Shown here piece by piece: positions 47,615-57,136 of a stretch of DNA of 57,351 bases; within the stretch, counting starts at the first letter, position 1; the number at the start of each line of letters is the position of its first letter. Source of the stretch: Microcaldota archaeon (GTDB lineage Archaea > Micrarchaeota > Micrarchaeia > Micrarchaeales > CABMGC01). The stretch covers positions 1-57,351 of the forward strand of contig JAJYED010000004.1 of the NCBI GenBank assembly GCA_021790305.1, written 5' to 3'. A program made the position numbers and the translations under genes. The notes beneath the pieces were generated by a model. The model had not been told where the DNA came from. It made no database searches and saw nothing but the letters and a program-made list of their open reading frames with translations.

Positions 47615-48211
47615 TTATGCTTCTATGCCGTATTTTTTAAGATCTTTCATTAACCCGTTAATGCCTTTGAAGCGTATGGCATTTATTCCTGCCTTTCTTG
47701 CCCCTTTTACGTTAACTTCCATGTCGTCTATGAATACGGCTTCACTTGGCTTGACATTCAGCCTTCTCAGTGCTTCCAGATATATGCGCTTGTCTGGCTT
47801 TGACACCCCAAAGTAGCAGGACGCGAGGACAAACCTGAATATGCCGTAGTCTATAAGGGATTTTGCGTAGTAATATCTTGACTTGTCAACATTTGTTATG
47901 CATGCAATTTTGTATCTCTTGCTAAGCTTTTTGGCGAGCGAAACCATGTCCTTCTTTACCTTCCCGTTGTCATAAAGGAAGATCGGCCATTTTACCTCTG
48001 ACTCCTTTATGCCGAATCTCTTTGCTATCCTACTTTCGAATTCATGCTTTGTCATATTTCCCGACTCGTAATCCACAAGAAGCGATACGATGAAGTTGCG
48101 TATTGTCTTTTCATCAGTATTGGTGAGCCCTTCCATCTTCCTGAAGTACTTGTAATTAACCGCGTCTAGAAGTACCCCTCCCATATCGAATATTACAGCT
48201 TTTATTGCCAT
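47615..48211 (-). CDS. HAD-superfamily hydrolase
   Basis: VIFDMGGVLLD, CITNVD, KPDKRIYLEALRRLNV, VFIDDMEVNVKGARKAGI. Confidence 0.88.
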   Translation of the reverse strand: MAIKAVIFDMGGVLLDAVNYKYFRKMEGLTNTDEKTIRNFIVSLLVDYESGNMTKHEFESRIAKRFGIKESEVKWPIFLYDNGKVKKDMVSLAKKLSKRYKIACITNVDKSRYYYAKSLIDYGIFRFVLASCYFGVSKPDKRIYLEALRRLNVKPSEAVFIDDMEVNVKGARKAGINAIRFKGINGLMKDLKKYGIEA

Positions 48212-48215
48212 GCAT

Positions 48216-49061
48216 TCAGCCCTGTATTATGGATCTTATTATTATCTTTGTATGCTCCCATTCTGACAGCCTGCGCATCGAGTATTTTATCCACTCTTCC
48301 CCGTATGGCAGATAGATATTCATGTCCTCTGATTCTGCAATCTTTGCAGCAAGAGACGATCTTACTCCTTTCAGCATCCCGAATGAGATCCTTTTATGAT
48401 ACTTTTTCTCGCTGTTTATTGCAATCTTTATTATCTTATCATCATGCGATGCTATCATGAATTTGTCCGCATGGGAAAAAAGATACGCCATGCACCTTAG
48501 ATAATTATTGTACACATCGCGCTTGTCCTGGAACGCTATTGTTGAGGGGTATTTGTATGCTCCCTTCACAAGCCTTACCATACCATTATGCTTTGCTATC
48601 CGTTCTACATCCTTAAGGCTTCTTTTGAGCTTAGCCTGTATGCATACTCCCGTATTCTTGTATCGCTTATGGAATTTTAGATAGGTGTTTATAGTACTTG
48701 GAACGAATCTGTACTGTTCCATATCAAGCCATACTGTAATATCGTATCTTGATGCCTTTGCAAGTATCATTGAATAATTCTTCTCGAAATAGCTTGTGCT
48801 TACTATCAAACCAGTCTGTGTCGGCTTAACAGCTATGCTTCCTTTTATTTTCTTGGAATGCATCTGGTCCAGAAGCTGCATTATCTGATCCATGTTCTGT
48901 TCCACAAGCTTTTTGCTCTTAAGATCCTCTCCCAGATAATTCATTATTACGCTCTCTTTATGGGAGTTTATCCTTTTTGCCTCCTGAATTGCGTGTTGCA
49001 GATCCTCTCCTGCAATCCACTTCCTTGCAACAAGCATTCCTAGCGAGTCTATGACAGACAT
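48216..49061 (-). CDS. proline dehydrogenase family protein
   Basis: RKWIAGEDLQHAIQEAK, MVRLVKGAYKYP, IASHDDKI, YLPYGEEWIKYSMRRLSE. Confidence 0.82.
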   Translation of the reverse strand: MSVIDSLGMLVARKWIAGEDLQHAIQEAKRINSHKESVIMNYLGEDLKSKKLVEQNMDQIMQLLDQMHSKKIKGSIAVKPTQTGLIVSTSYFEKNYSMILAKASRYDITVWLDMEQYRFVPSTINTYLKFHKRYKNTGVCIQAKLKRSLKDVERIAKHNGMVRLVKGAYKYPSTIAFQDKRDVYNNYLRCMAYLFSHADKFMIASHDDKIIKIAINSEKKYHKRISFGMLKGVRSSLAAKIAESEDMNIYLPYGEEWIKYSMRRLSEWEHTKIIIRSIIQG

Positions 49062-49127
49062 ATAAACATTAGTATCTCTTGCAACAAATTTATATAATAC
49101 CCCTTGCGAATATTATCTGTTTATTCA

Positions 49128-49267
49128 GGGGTTGTTGCGTAACTTGGCAGCGCGGCAGGCTCCAGATGTTTATAATCCAATGAGCCTTTCGGCGATGATG
49201 AGGATCTGGAAGTACCGAATAAATATGAAGTAACCTGCAAGTCGGGGTTCAAATCCCCGCAACCCCA
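49128..49267 (+). tRNA. tRNA-Trp (CCA) with ~67-nt intron at 37/38 (49166-49232)
   Basis: GGGGTTG / GCAGG CTCCAG[intron]A CCTGC / CGGGG TTCAAAT CCCCG / CAACCCC A. Confidence 0.92.
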
Positions 49268-49378
49268 AGCCCTATCCCATAGCAACAGGATGCATAGATT
49301 ATTTATAGATAAGTGAGATATATATCCAGCAGATTTCGCCTGTTGGGCCTAAAATAAATAGAAACATGTTGGGTTTTT

Positions 49379-49522
49379 ATGAACGTACGCATGCATGAAT
49401 TCTTTATCGCTTTCATTGCTATATTCAGTGCCACGCTTATCCTCAGCTTCTGGCTTGGCGGATGGCCATTCATACCTGCCGGAGCGCTGTTTGTTTACAT
49501 AATTGCAAGACTTGACAAATAG
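49379..49522 (+). CDS. 47-aa hydrophobic small protein
   Basis: ATG..TAG ORF below the track cut-off: MNVRMHEFFIAFIAIFSATLILSFWLGGWPFIPAGALFVYIIARLDK. Confidence 0.5.
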   Translation: MNVRMHEFFIAFIAIFSATLILSFWLGGWPFIPAGALFVYIIARLDK

Positions 49523-49534
49523 CATTCTTTCTGT

Positions 49535-50761
49535 TTACTCCCTGCTTAACGTTATCATCCCGTATCGTTTCATGAATATGTAACTGCTTGCCAGCCTGCT
49601 CAGTCTTTTCGCGTCCAGTTCTTTAATCATCTGCGGTATTTTTGCATACATTCTTCCATCGCCGTACATCAGCTCCATCTCAGTTATCTTAGTTGCAGTT
49701 TCCATCGTATCGTCAGTATCCATTGCGTATTTTATCTCAAGTCCGCGCTTGACATTTTCCAGCTCCTCGCTTTTAATCTTTCCGCTCTTGAGCTTCTGAA
49801 ATTCCTGGAGCATTATCTGCCTTATTTTATTGAGCTTTGATGGAGAACCTCCCGCAGATGCTGAGATATAGCCGAATGTGCCGTATGCGTTGTATTCGAC
49901 ACTTGGGTCGTATGAAAGCCCGTGGATCTCTCGTACCTGATCGTAGAGCCTGTTGTTCAGTATGCTCGCTATCGCACGCATTGATACATACTCTTGGAGC
50001 TTGGACGCGTCTATCCCGTGGCATCCGAAGCCTATGGCAACCTCCCCTCTTTCAGTATCCTTCCGCTTCATTTTTATGCGCCTGGTGTTATTGTTCGGAA
50101 ATAATCGGTCACGCTTTGGACTGGAGAGTTTCCGCTCAAAATCGCCCATGTATTTCTTGGCAAGTTCAACTCCGTATTCTGCGCTTATGCCTCCGCTTAT
50201 TACCATGACGGAATTGCCCGGATTATAATAGGTCTCGTAAGCATCTATTATGTTCTGAAGGCTTACATTGTGCTCCAGGGAGCTTATGCTTTCAGGCATT
50301 ATTCCCTTGCTTTTCTTGAACAGCGCCCTTGGCATGTTGTCATACACTATCGAATTCGGATCCTCCTTCCTCATCGCTATCTCATGCGTGATGGGACCGA
50401 GCTCATGTTTGAATTCCTTTCTTGAGAACTTCGGGTGCCTGAACATATCTGATATCAGCTCCATTGCGTTCTCCGTATAACGCCTGTACACCTGCGCTTC
50501 GTACATCGTGGTCTCGTAATCCGTCTCGGCGTTGTAGAAGATGTTGTACTTCCTCGTTATCTCGTTTATCTGCGACCAGCTCCTCTTCTTTGTGCCTTTG
50601 AAGAGCATGTGCTCAAGATAATGTGCAAGGCCTTCATGGTTCCTTCCAACATCTACCGAGCCGAAATTAACCCCTATCACTATGCTTACTGATTCCAGGC
50701 TCTCCTTTTGGGCTATGAGCACCCTTAAGCCATTATCTAAAGTTCGCTTGTGGATCTTCAT
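49535..50761 (-). CDS. M16-family zinc peptidase
   Basis: GLAHYLEHMLFKGTKKRSWSQI (HxxEH), downstream E in NAETDYETTMYEA. Confidence 0.92.
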   Translation of the reverse strand: MKIHKRTLDNGLRVLIAQKESLESVSIVIGVNFGSVDVGRNHEGLAHYLEHMLFKGTKKRSWSQINEITRKYNIFYNAETDYETTMYEAQVYRRYTENAMELISDMFRHPKFSRKEFKHELGPITHEIAMRKEDPNSIVYDNMPRALFKKSKGIMPESISSLEHNVSLQNIIDAYETYYNPGNSVMVISGGISAEYGVELAKKYMGDFERKLSSPKRDRLFPNNNTRRIKMKRKDTERGEVAIGFGCHGIDASKLQEYVSMRAIASILNNRLYDQVREIHGLSYDPSVEYNAYGTFGYISASAGGSPSKLNKIRQIMLQEFQKLKSGKIKSEELENVKRGLEIKYAMDTDDTMETATKITEMELMYGDGRMYAKIPQMIKELDAKRLSRLASSYIFMKRYGMITLSRE

Positions 50762-51014
50762 CGTATTAGATGTAGCGAAGCAACTTTCTTTAACCTTTTA
50801 GAGCATTTTGGTATGTAGCGATGCTTTCTAAGGACTTGTCTATAAAGAAGATGCTTATTTGGCAGGATAAATGATAAAATAAATGCAGTAGATGGCATAA
50901 AAGACAAAATGGATACAAGACAGGACAGCATGGTGCACTTTCTTTGACATCAGGGCATACGCTCATACATAAAAATCTTGCTTTGCATAGATATTATCAT
51001 ATAATGGTGATTTT

Positions 51015-51287
51015 GTGGCTAGAAGAAGAAGCGTTAGAAAGAGCGAATCTGGAGAATATTCCAGAGGTGCCAATAGAAAGATGCACGGACCTGTAGGCTG
51101 GTTATATCTGGTTGCAGGAATAGTGCTGGTATTCGTAGCGTACTTTGTAAACCCTGCGCTTATAGCAGCACTGATATTCTTTGTGATAGGACTGGGCTTG
51201 CTTGCCGCAGGATTCGGCATGATGGGAATAAGGTGTGGCTTCCTGTGCAATTGGTTCTGCGATGACAGCTGCGGTACCAAACACTGA
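51015..51287 (+). CDS. small membrane protein with Cys-rich C-terminal tail (GTG start)
   Basis: 90 aa, two TM segments, tail RCGFLCNWFCDDSCGTKH. Confidence 0.65.
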   Translation: MARRRSVRKSESGEYSRGANRKMHGPVGWLYLVAGIVLVFVAYFVNPALIAALIFFVIGLGLLAAGFGMMGIRCGFLCNWFCDDSCGTKH

Positions 51288-51402
51288 CTGGTGTTAAGCA
51301 TTTGATGCGTGGTCTTTTTCCATGCATCTTTACTATATGTGCGGAGAGAGAATACTCTCTCCGTTATTCTTTTTCCTTTGTAATTATCGCACTTGCCTGC
51401 CT

Positions 51403-52473
51403 TTAGACGTTCCTGTGTACAAGGAAGTCAACCAGCTGCTTCATCCTCTCCTTTGCTGCTGAATCAGGAAGTGTCTTGTCTACTGCATCCCATGCTTCTT
51501 TTATCATGCGCTCTGCTATTTTGGTTGAGTATTCCTTCGAATTGTACTTGTCGATTATACCTATTGCTTCTTTTATCAGGACTTTGTCCTTTGTGTGCAT
51601 CCTTAGTATCTCGGAAAGCCTGTTCTTGTCAGCTTCACTGCCTTCCTTCATCACATGCAGTACCATCAAGGTTATCTTGCCTTCCGAAATGTCGTCTCCA
51701 ACTCCTCCCTTGCCTTCTGAGAGCTTGCTTTCCGTCAGGTTGAGTATATCATCCTGTATTTGGAATGCTATGCCTATAGTTGCACCGAACCTTCCCATTA
51801 TCTCTACGGTTTTGTCATCAGCGCCTGCAAGTGCAGAACCGAGTTCGCATGCAAATCTTGATAGTACGCCTGTTTTGTCGTGAGCCATCTGCAGATACTT
51901 CTCCTCTGTTATGGTCTTGGGATCCACAAGGCCACCGTGCCACGCTATATCTATAGCCTGGCCTAGAGATACCCTTGTCATATTTTTTATGTATATTGAG
52001 GCTGCCCTGTTCTTTTGGTCTTGTGTAAGCTTTGGGCTGTCAATTAATGCAAGCATTGGGAAAAAGTACATGAAGTCGCCAAGGTTTGTCGCTACATCTA
52101 TCCCGAATTTTACATGTATAGAATCGGCATTTCTCCTTTTTGGGGAATTATCCTCTATATCATCATGAATCAGAGTGGCGTTGTGTATCACTTCTGGTAT
52201 TATTGAGAACTCTATATATTCATCAGGGTTCTTGCCAAGAGCTTCAAGTGTGATCATGGTCAGTGCAGGGCGCCACCTCTTGCCTCCAAGATCAAGGAGA
52301 TACCAAGCAGGCTCCAGGATGCTCTTTGTCATGGCTTCAGGGTCATACTCGTAGTTGCTCCTTCCAAGCAGGCTTTCTATATACCTGTTTGAAGACTTTT
52401 TCTTGAGGTAAGTCTCAAGTTCCTGATTGACCTTTTGTGAATTTTCCTTTAGATACTCTTCAAAATTATCCAT
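51403..52473 (-). CDS. polyprenyl (GGPP-type) diphosphate synthase
   Basis: LIHDDIEDNSPKRRN (DDxxD), GGKRWRPAL, FQIQDDILN. Confidence 0.92.
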   Translation of the reverse strand: MDNFEEYLKENSQKVNQELETYLKKKSSNRYIESLLGRSNYEYDPEAMTKSILEPAWYLLDLGGKRWRPALTMITLEALGKNPDEYIEFSIIPEVIHNATLIHDDIEDNSPKRRNADSIHVKFGIDVATNLGDFMYFFPMLALIDSPKLTQDQKNRAASIYIKNMTRVSLGQAIDIAWHGGLVDPKTITEEKYLQMAHDKTGVLSRFACELGSALAGADDKTVEIMGRFGATIGIAFQIQDDILNLTESKLSEGKGGVGDDISEGKITLMVLHVMKEGSEADKNRLSEILRMHTKDKVLIKEAIGIIDKYNSKEYSTKIAERMIKEAWDAVDKTLPDSAAKERMKQLVDFLVHRNV

Positions 52474-52602
52474 ATACACACAGCGCACGTTTAGGTGCTA
52501 TTATAGATTGACTTAGGGTATTAAGAATTTAGCTGCTTATTCGTCAAAAGAGGTAAGGTAGATTTAAATCTTGAACGTTTCAAATCTAGAATAGGTATTA
52601 AC

Positions 52603-52851
52603 ATGGTAAAGATAGATGTTAAGGCAGAGGCAGCAAATCTTCACAAGGCCACGCGAACGCAGATAACTACATTGATAATAACTGCATTCGGGCTTGTAGC
52701 AGCGCTTGCATGGAATACTGCAATACAGGGGATTTTTGTGTTGGTATTCGGCCCAGCCAGTTCGATAGGGGCCATGCTGAGTTATGCAATTCTGGTTACT
52801 GTGATAGCGGTCATAGTTACTGTTTATCTCTCAAGGCTAAATTCCAAGTAA
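52603..52851 (+). CDS. small two-TM protein (DUF5654-like)
   Basis: 82 aa; TTLIITAFGLVAALAWNTAIQGIF. Confidence 0.6.
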   Translation: MVKIDVKAEAANLHKATRTQITTLIITAFGLVAALAWNTAIQGIFVLVFGPASSIGAMLSYAILVTVIAVIVTVYLSRLNSK

Positions 52852-52855
52852 GTAA

Positions 52856-53476
52856 TTACTTCCTTGTCTTCTTAACAGCTATCCTGTATATTATGTATAG
52901 GATGAGTGCGAGGAATGCCACTGCGGACATTGCAATATAAAGGTTATTTGAAGACAGCAGATAGTATCCAAAAAGCATTAGCAATATGTCCCATATCGCA
53001 CTTCCTACCAAAGAGTATAAGAAGAACTTTTTGAAAGGCATCCTTGCAAAACCTGCAGGGAAGCTGATAAGCCCTCTTAGAACTGGTATCATCCTTGATA
53101 CAAATACTGCAAATCCTCCATTCCTGTTGAACCAGCTGTCAAAAGCATCTATTTTCTCCTTGTTTATGTGGAAAAGGTGAAGATGTTTGTATACTACATC
53201 CTTGCCTATGAAATATCCTATTACATAGTCTATGACTACGCCAACCATATTTCCTGCAAGTATTGCAAGTGCAGCTATGTAAAAATTAAAGACGCCTTTT
53301 GCAGCAAGATATCCTGCTATCGGAACTATTACCTCACTAGGTATAGGCAGGGATGCGCCTTCTAGGGCCATCATCCCGAACAATCCCAGATACCCGTAAG
53401 TAGAGAGCAGACTGTTGATGTACGCAGTACTGAATATCGTTTGGAGCAGCAGTAGTATTTGAAGCATATTTTTCAC
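52856..53476 (-). CDS. DedA/VTT-domain membrane protein
   Basis: MMALEGASLPIPSEVIVPIAGYLAAKG, FVSRMIPVLRGLISFPAGFARM. Confidence 0.88.
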   Translation of the reverse strand: MKNMLQILLLLQTIFSTAYINSLLSTYGYLGLFGMMALEGASLPIPSEVIVPIAGYLAAKGVFNFYIAALAILAGNMVGVVIDYVIGYFIGKDVVYKHLHLFHINKEKIDAFDSWFNRNGGFAVFVSRMIPVLRGLISFPAGFARMPFKKFFLYSLVGSAIWDILLMLFGYYLLSSNNLYIAMSAVAFLALILYIIYRIAVKKTRK

Positions 53477-53510
53477 ATAAGATAAATATTTGGTAACAGT
53501 AGATCAACTG

Positions 53511-54221
53511 TTACTTTTTACGGATCGTGAGTATGTACAGAATAACAATTCCTATTGCGAGTATTGCTCCGACAATTATAATAAGGCTTGGAGCCTGGCC
53601 TTGGCTTGTCGCTATTGTTGTAGAATTCTGTGTGTTATTCTGGCCAGGTATGGTATAGAGCAATGAGGTCGTGTTGGCAATAGTAGTGGTGTTTACAGTC
53701 TCGACCGTAGTCTGAACTGTTGTAGTTGTAAGGTTTGCAGGTAACTGTGTTGCTGAAGTTACAGTTCCAGCATCTGAATTGGTGCCAAACCATTCTGCAA
53801 GTATCAACCATGAGCCATTAGAGTATACATATGTGGCAGAATAAGGTATGAATAATGCGGTGGTCTGGTTGCTTGACACAAACCATATATCCCTGTTTAC
53901 GCTGTATGCTGTAGCATTTATGTCTACCACACTTGAATTCCTTATGTAAAAGGTGTAGGGAGTGCCGTATGAAGTTATGTTTTCCAACGCAGGCAGTATC
54001 TCAGAATTACCATAATAGGTATTGCTGAAGTTAGTGTAATTCATATTTATGAATATGAATGGATATGTAACATAGCTTCCCATAGTAGCACTTATGTTTC
54101 CTGCAGCTATTTCGCTTATATGCACAGTGGATATGTTTGCAAGCGTTTGGGTGACGTTCGACTGGGCAAGCACTAGAGATGAGATGAAAATTAACGCAAG
54201 TAAAGGTATAGATGCCTTCAT
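53511..54221 (-). CDS. secreted, C-terminally anchored Thr-rich protein
   Basis: signal peptide, sequons, Thr-rich stalk, C-terminal TM + TIRKK. Confidence 0.7.
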   Translation of the reverse strand: MKASIPLLALIFISSLVLAQSNVTQTLANISTVHISEIAAGNISATMGSYVTYPFIFINMNYTNFSNTYYGNSEILPALENITSYGTPYTFYIRNSSVVDINATAYSVNRDIWFVSSNQTTALFIPYSATYVYSNGSWLILAEWFGTNSDAGTVTSATQLPANLTTTTVQTTVETVNTTTIANTTSLLYTIPGQNNTQNSTTIATSQGQAPSLIIIVGAILAIGIVILYILTIRKK

Positions 54222-54286
54222 CCTATCATATTGGTTATTAAAGCGTGCAACTTATATAAATGCGTTAAATCGATTGGTGTTTTTAA

Positions 54287-55207
54287 TTGCCAATAGAATG
54301 TGTAAAACTTACAAAAAAATACCACGGAGCTACTTCAAAATCACTGGATAATGTAAATGTCAGCATACCTACCAAGGGGATATTCAGCCTCATAGGAAGG
54401 AATGGGGCAGGAAAGACTACACTTACAAGAATACTTGGAACTCAGCTCATGCCGAGCTCGGGACACGCGAGCATTAATGGGCTTGATGTTGTGGATGATG
54501 CTAAGGAGCTCAGGGAGATCATCGCGGTGATACCGCAGGATGGGAAACCTGTTCCGTGGGTAACTCCTGCACAGATGATAATGACATATTTGATGTGGAG
54601 AGGATATGGGATTAGGGATGCAAGGTCAAGAGCCTTAAGCGTGATAAAGGATGTCGGTATTTACAAGGAGAAGGATAAGCATATTGAAAATCTTTCAGGC
54701 GGCACAAGGAGAAAGGTGCTTGTAGGATGCGTCCTTGCCTCTGAAGCAGAGATAGTCTTCATGGACGAGCCGACTACCGGCCTGGATCTTATATCAAGGA
54801 CTTCTTTTTGGGAGACTCTTGGAAGGCTGAAAAAGGACCGTTTCTTCCTTCTTACCACGCATTACCTTGAAGAGGCAGAGTCACTTGCTGATGGAATAGG
54901 CATACTTGACAACGGAAAGCTGCTGGTATCAGGGAGCATGGACCAGATAAGGAGGAGGATACGCTATAAGTACATGGTTACTCTTGGAAAAGATGCAAAG
55001 GTCCCTGATGTTAAGGGAAAGACGGTGCGCACTTCTAACAGCACAAAAATAATGACATCTGAGAAGGAGGCAAAGAAGATAGCTTCTGAGATGATAAGGA
55101 GGCATGCAGAATTTTCAATGAGTCCCATATCACTGAATGAGATATTTTACTCTTTTGTAAAGGAGGATATAGATTTAGAAAACGGTGAGAGTCATGAGGA
55201 GAAATAA
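54287..55207 (+). CDS. ABC transporter ATP-binding protein (TTG start)
   Basis: Walker A GRNGAGKTT, LSGGTRRKV signature, Walker B IVFMDEPTTGLD. Confidence 0.92.
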   Translation: MPIECVKLTKKYHGATSKSLDNVNVSIPTKGIFSLIGRNGAGKTTLTRILGTQLMPSSGHASINGLDVVDDAKELREIIAVIPQDGKPVPWVTPAQMIMTYLMWRGYGIRDARSRALSVIKDVGIYKEKDKHIENLSGGTRRKVLVGCVLASEAEIVFMDEPTTGLDLISRTSFWETLGRLKKDRFFLLTTHYLEEAESLADGIGILDNGKLLVSGSMDQIRRRIRYKYMVTLGKDAKVPDVKGKTVRTSNSTKIMTSEKEAKKIASEMIRRHAEFSMSPISLNEIFYSFVKEDIDLENGESHEEK

Positions 55208-55937
55208 GCTTAGTCAGATCTGGGCATCCGTCCTTCTTACAGCAATATACTGGATGAGAAATTACCCTATATCGATAGTTGCGTCCTTCCTCTCTCCGCT
55301 TGCGATAGTGTTGATAATATCATTTGTAAGCAAAGGTGCACTTGTAGGAGTAGCTGTTGAAGGTGCGTTGATAACGACTTTTGTGCTTAATGGAATAATG
55401 GAGATGACAGACATATCTCATTTGAAGAACGATTTTAAGATACAGGATATGGTAGTGGCTTCTCCCACTTCTGCCTTCTCGTATATATTTGGCATGTCGC
55501 TTTCAAGCCTGGCTACTTCTATCCCATCAATAATATTCATACTCATATTGTGGAGCGTTTTTGTACATACTACGATAGTATCTGCTCTGACGGTTTTTGC
55601 CGTGGTGGCTCTCCTCATGGTCCTTTCCATATCAATAGGTTTCTTCCTGGCTACCAGAACATCAGATATATCTCAGAGTTATCAGTTTACAAGCATACTT
55701 GGCTTGCTTTTTACAACAATTTCCCCTATATACTATCCTATATCTCTGATACCGATGCCATATAGGTATCTTGCATATCTCTCTCCGATAACCTATGGAG
55801 CAGAGATAATACAGAGCGCAACTGGTTACCTTAGCATAAGTTCCATGAATCTTGCAGTTGACTGGCTGGTCCTCATCGTTCTTACAGCAATTACACTGTT
55901 CTTCGCGATAAAGGATTTGAGATGGCGCGAGGCATGA
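55185..55937 (+). CDS. ABC-2 type transporter permease
   Basis: six hydrophobic segments, overlaps the ATPase gene. Confidence 0.85.
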   Translation: MRVMRRNKLSQIWASVLLTAIYWMRNYPISIVASFLSPLAIVLIISFVSKGALVGVAVEGALITTFVLNGIMEMTDISHLKNDFKIQDMVVASPTSAFSYIFGMSLSSLATSIPSIIFILILWSVFVHTTIVSALTVFAVVALLMVLSISIGFFLATRTSDISQSYQFTSILGLLFTTISPIYYPISLIPMPYRYLAYLSPITYGAEIIQSATGYLSISSMNLAVDWLVLIVLTAITLFFAIKDLRWREA

Positions 55938-55941
55938 GTTT
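55803..55941 (+). repeat. direct repeat copy 1 (3' end of permease gene)
   Basis: 25-bp and 65-bp blocks repeated at 57135-57228. Confidence 0.92.
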
Positions 55942-56080
55942 TGCTTGGGAGATTTCGGGTTTAGGATAGATGTAATTCGCATATTGTTATCTGCCATAAC
56001 GCCGCCTAACGGCCAGGTAGGATACGATAACTTTTTCAGTTTATTATTAAACAGGTTAAGCGTATTAAACAAGTGAAACG

Positions 56081-57136
56081 ATGGGAAATAAGGATTGGTA
56101 TACTGAAAGGTGGAAAAATAAGCAAGCGCTTAAGAAAAAGACACGACGCCTTGAAAAACTGAAAAGAAATGTAAAAAAAGATAATTCTGATGAAGACTCT
56201 CTAGAACTGACTATTTATGATTCTGACGATCCGGTTTTAGGTGAATTAAATCAGGGCATCCTAGCTGGTCTGAGTTATCCCACTTATACAATCCTGTCTA
56301 AAGGGAAATTTATTCAAGGAATGACCGAATCAAAAGAACAGGGAGGTATACTTAGCAAGCTTTCGATAGGAGATAACATAGTATTTGACATGTATGATGA
56401 AAAACCTGTGATAATGGGGATAACCCAAAGGCGCTCGAAGCTTGTCAGGTTACGTGCAGACGCTTCTAGGCGCTCTCAAGCTGGAGCAGAAGAGCAAGTG
56501 ATTGCAGTTAATATGGACTTGGCAATAATTGTTGCTTCTGTAGCCCAGCCCACTTTCCACCCAAGGTTAGTAGATAGATACCTGATAGTGTGCCAGTACG
56601 GCAACATACGTCCTTTGCTATGTCTGACTAAGATAGACTTAGCGCCAATACCAGATGTGTCAATGTACCGTGGGATAGATCTGCCGGTTGTAAGCATATC
56701 AAACAAAACTAATGAAGGCATAGACCAGCTACTGCCTTATCTTAATGGAAAGTGTTGTGTCCTAGTTGGTAACAGCGGCGTAGGAAAATCCTCCCTAGTC
56801 AACACTCTGCTTAAGAGAGAGGAAGCATTAACAGGAGAGGTAAGCAAAAAATCTGGAAAAGGAAGACACACTACTTCAGCTTACATGCTGCACGTCTTAG
56901 ATAAATCTACTTATCTTATCGATACACCTGGAATACGTTCGCTTGGTTTATTGGACATAGACAAGAGATCATTGCGCTTATATTTTCCTGAGTTTCATGA
57001 GTTCGCAACTAATTGCAAATTCAATGATTGTACACATTATCATGAACCAGACTGTGCAGTCAAAAAGGCAGTAGAAGAAGGGTTTATCTCACAGGAGAGG
57101 TACGATAGTTATATCCGTATCCTATCAAAGAGTTGA
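56081..57136 (+). CDS. rsgA: bacterial-type circularly permuted GTPase RsgA/YjeQ
   Basis: VNMDLAIIVASVAQPTFHPRLVDRYL, CLTKIDL (G4), GNSGVGKSSLVN (G1), DTPGIRSLG (G3), C-terminal CKFNDCTHYHEPDCAVKKAVEEG zinc motif. Confidence 0.93.
   Translation: MGNKDWYTERWKNKQALKKKTRRLEKLKRNVKKDNSDEDSLELTIYDSDDPVLGELNQGILAGLSYPTYTILSKGKFIQGMTESKEQGGILSKLSIGDNIVFDMYDEKPVIMGITQRRSKLVRLRADASRRSQAGAEEQVIAVNMDLAIIVASVAQPTFHPRLVDRYLIVCQYGNIRPLLCLTKIDLAPIPDVSMYRGIDLPVVSISNKTNEGIDQLLPYLNGKCCVLVGNSGVGKSSLVNTLLKREEALTGEVSKKSGKGRHTTSAYMLHVLDKSTYLIDTPGIRSLGLLDIDKRSLRLYFPEFHEFATNCKFNDCTHYHEPDCAVKKAVEEGFISQERYDSYIRILSKS

Noticed and set aside
50762-51014. Intergenic region with ATGATAA and repeated TGTAGCGA strings
   Set aside because: C-box-like strings lack matching D/D' boxes; the repeat is too short to support a feature.
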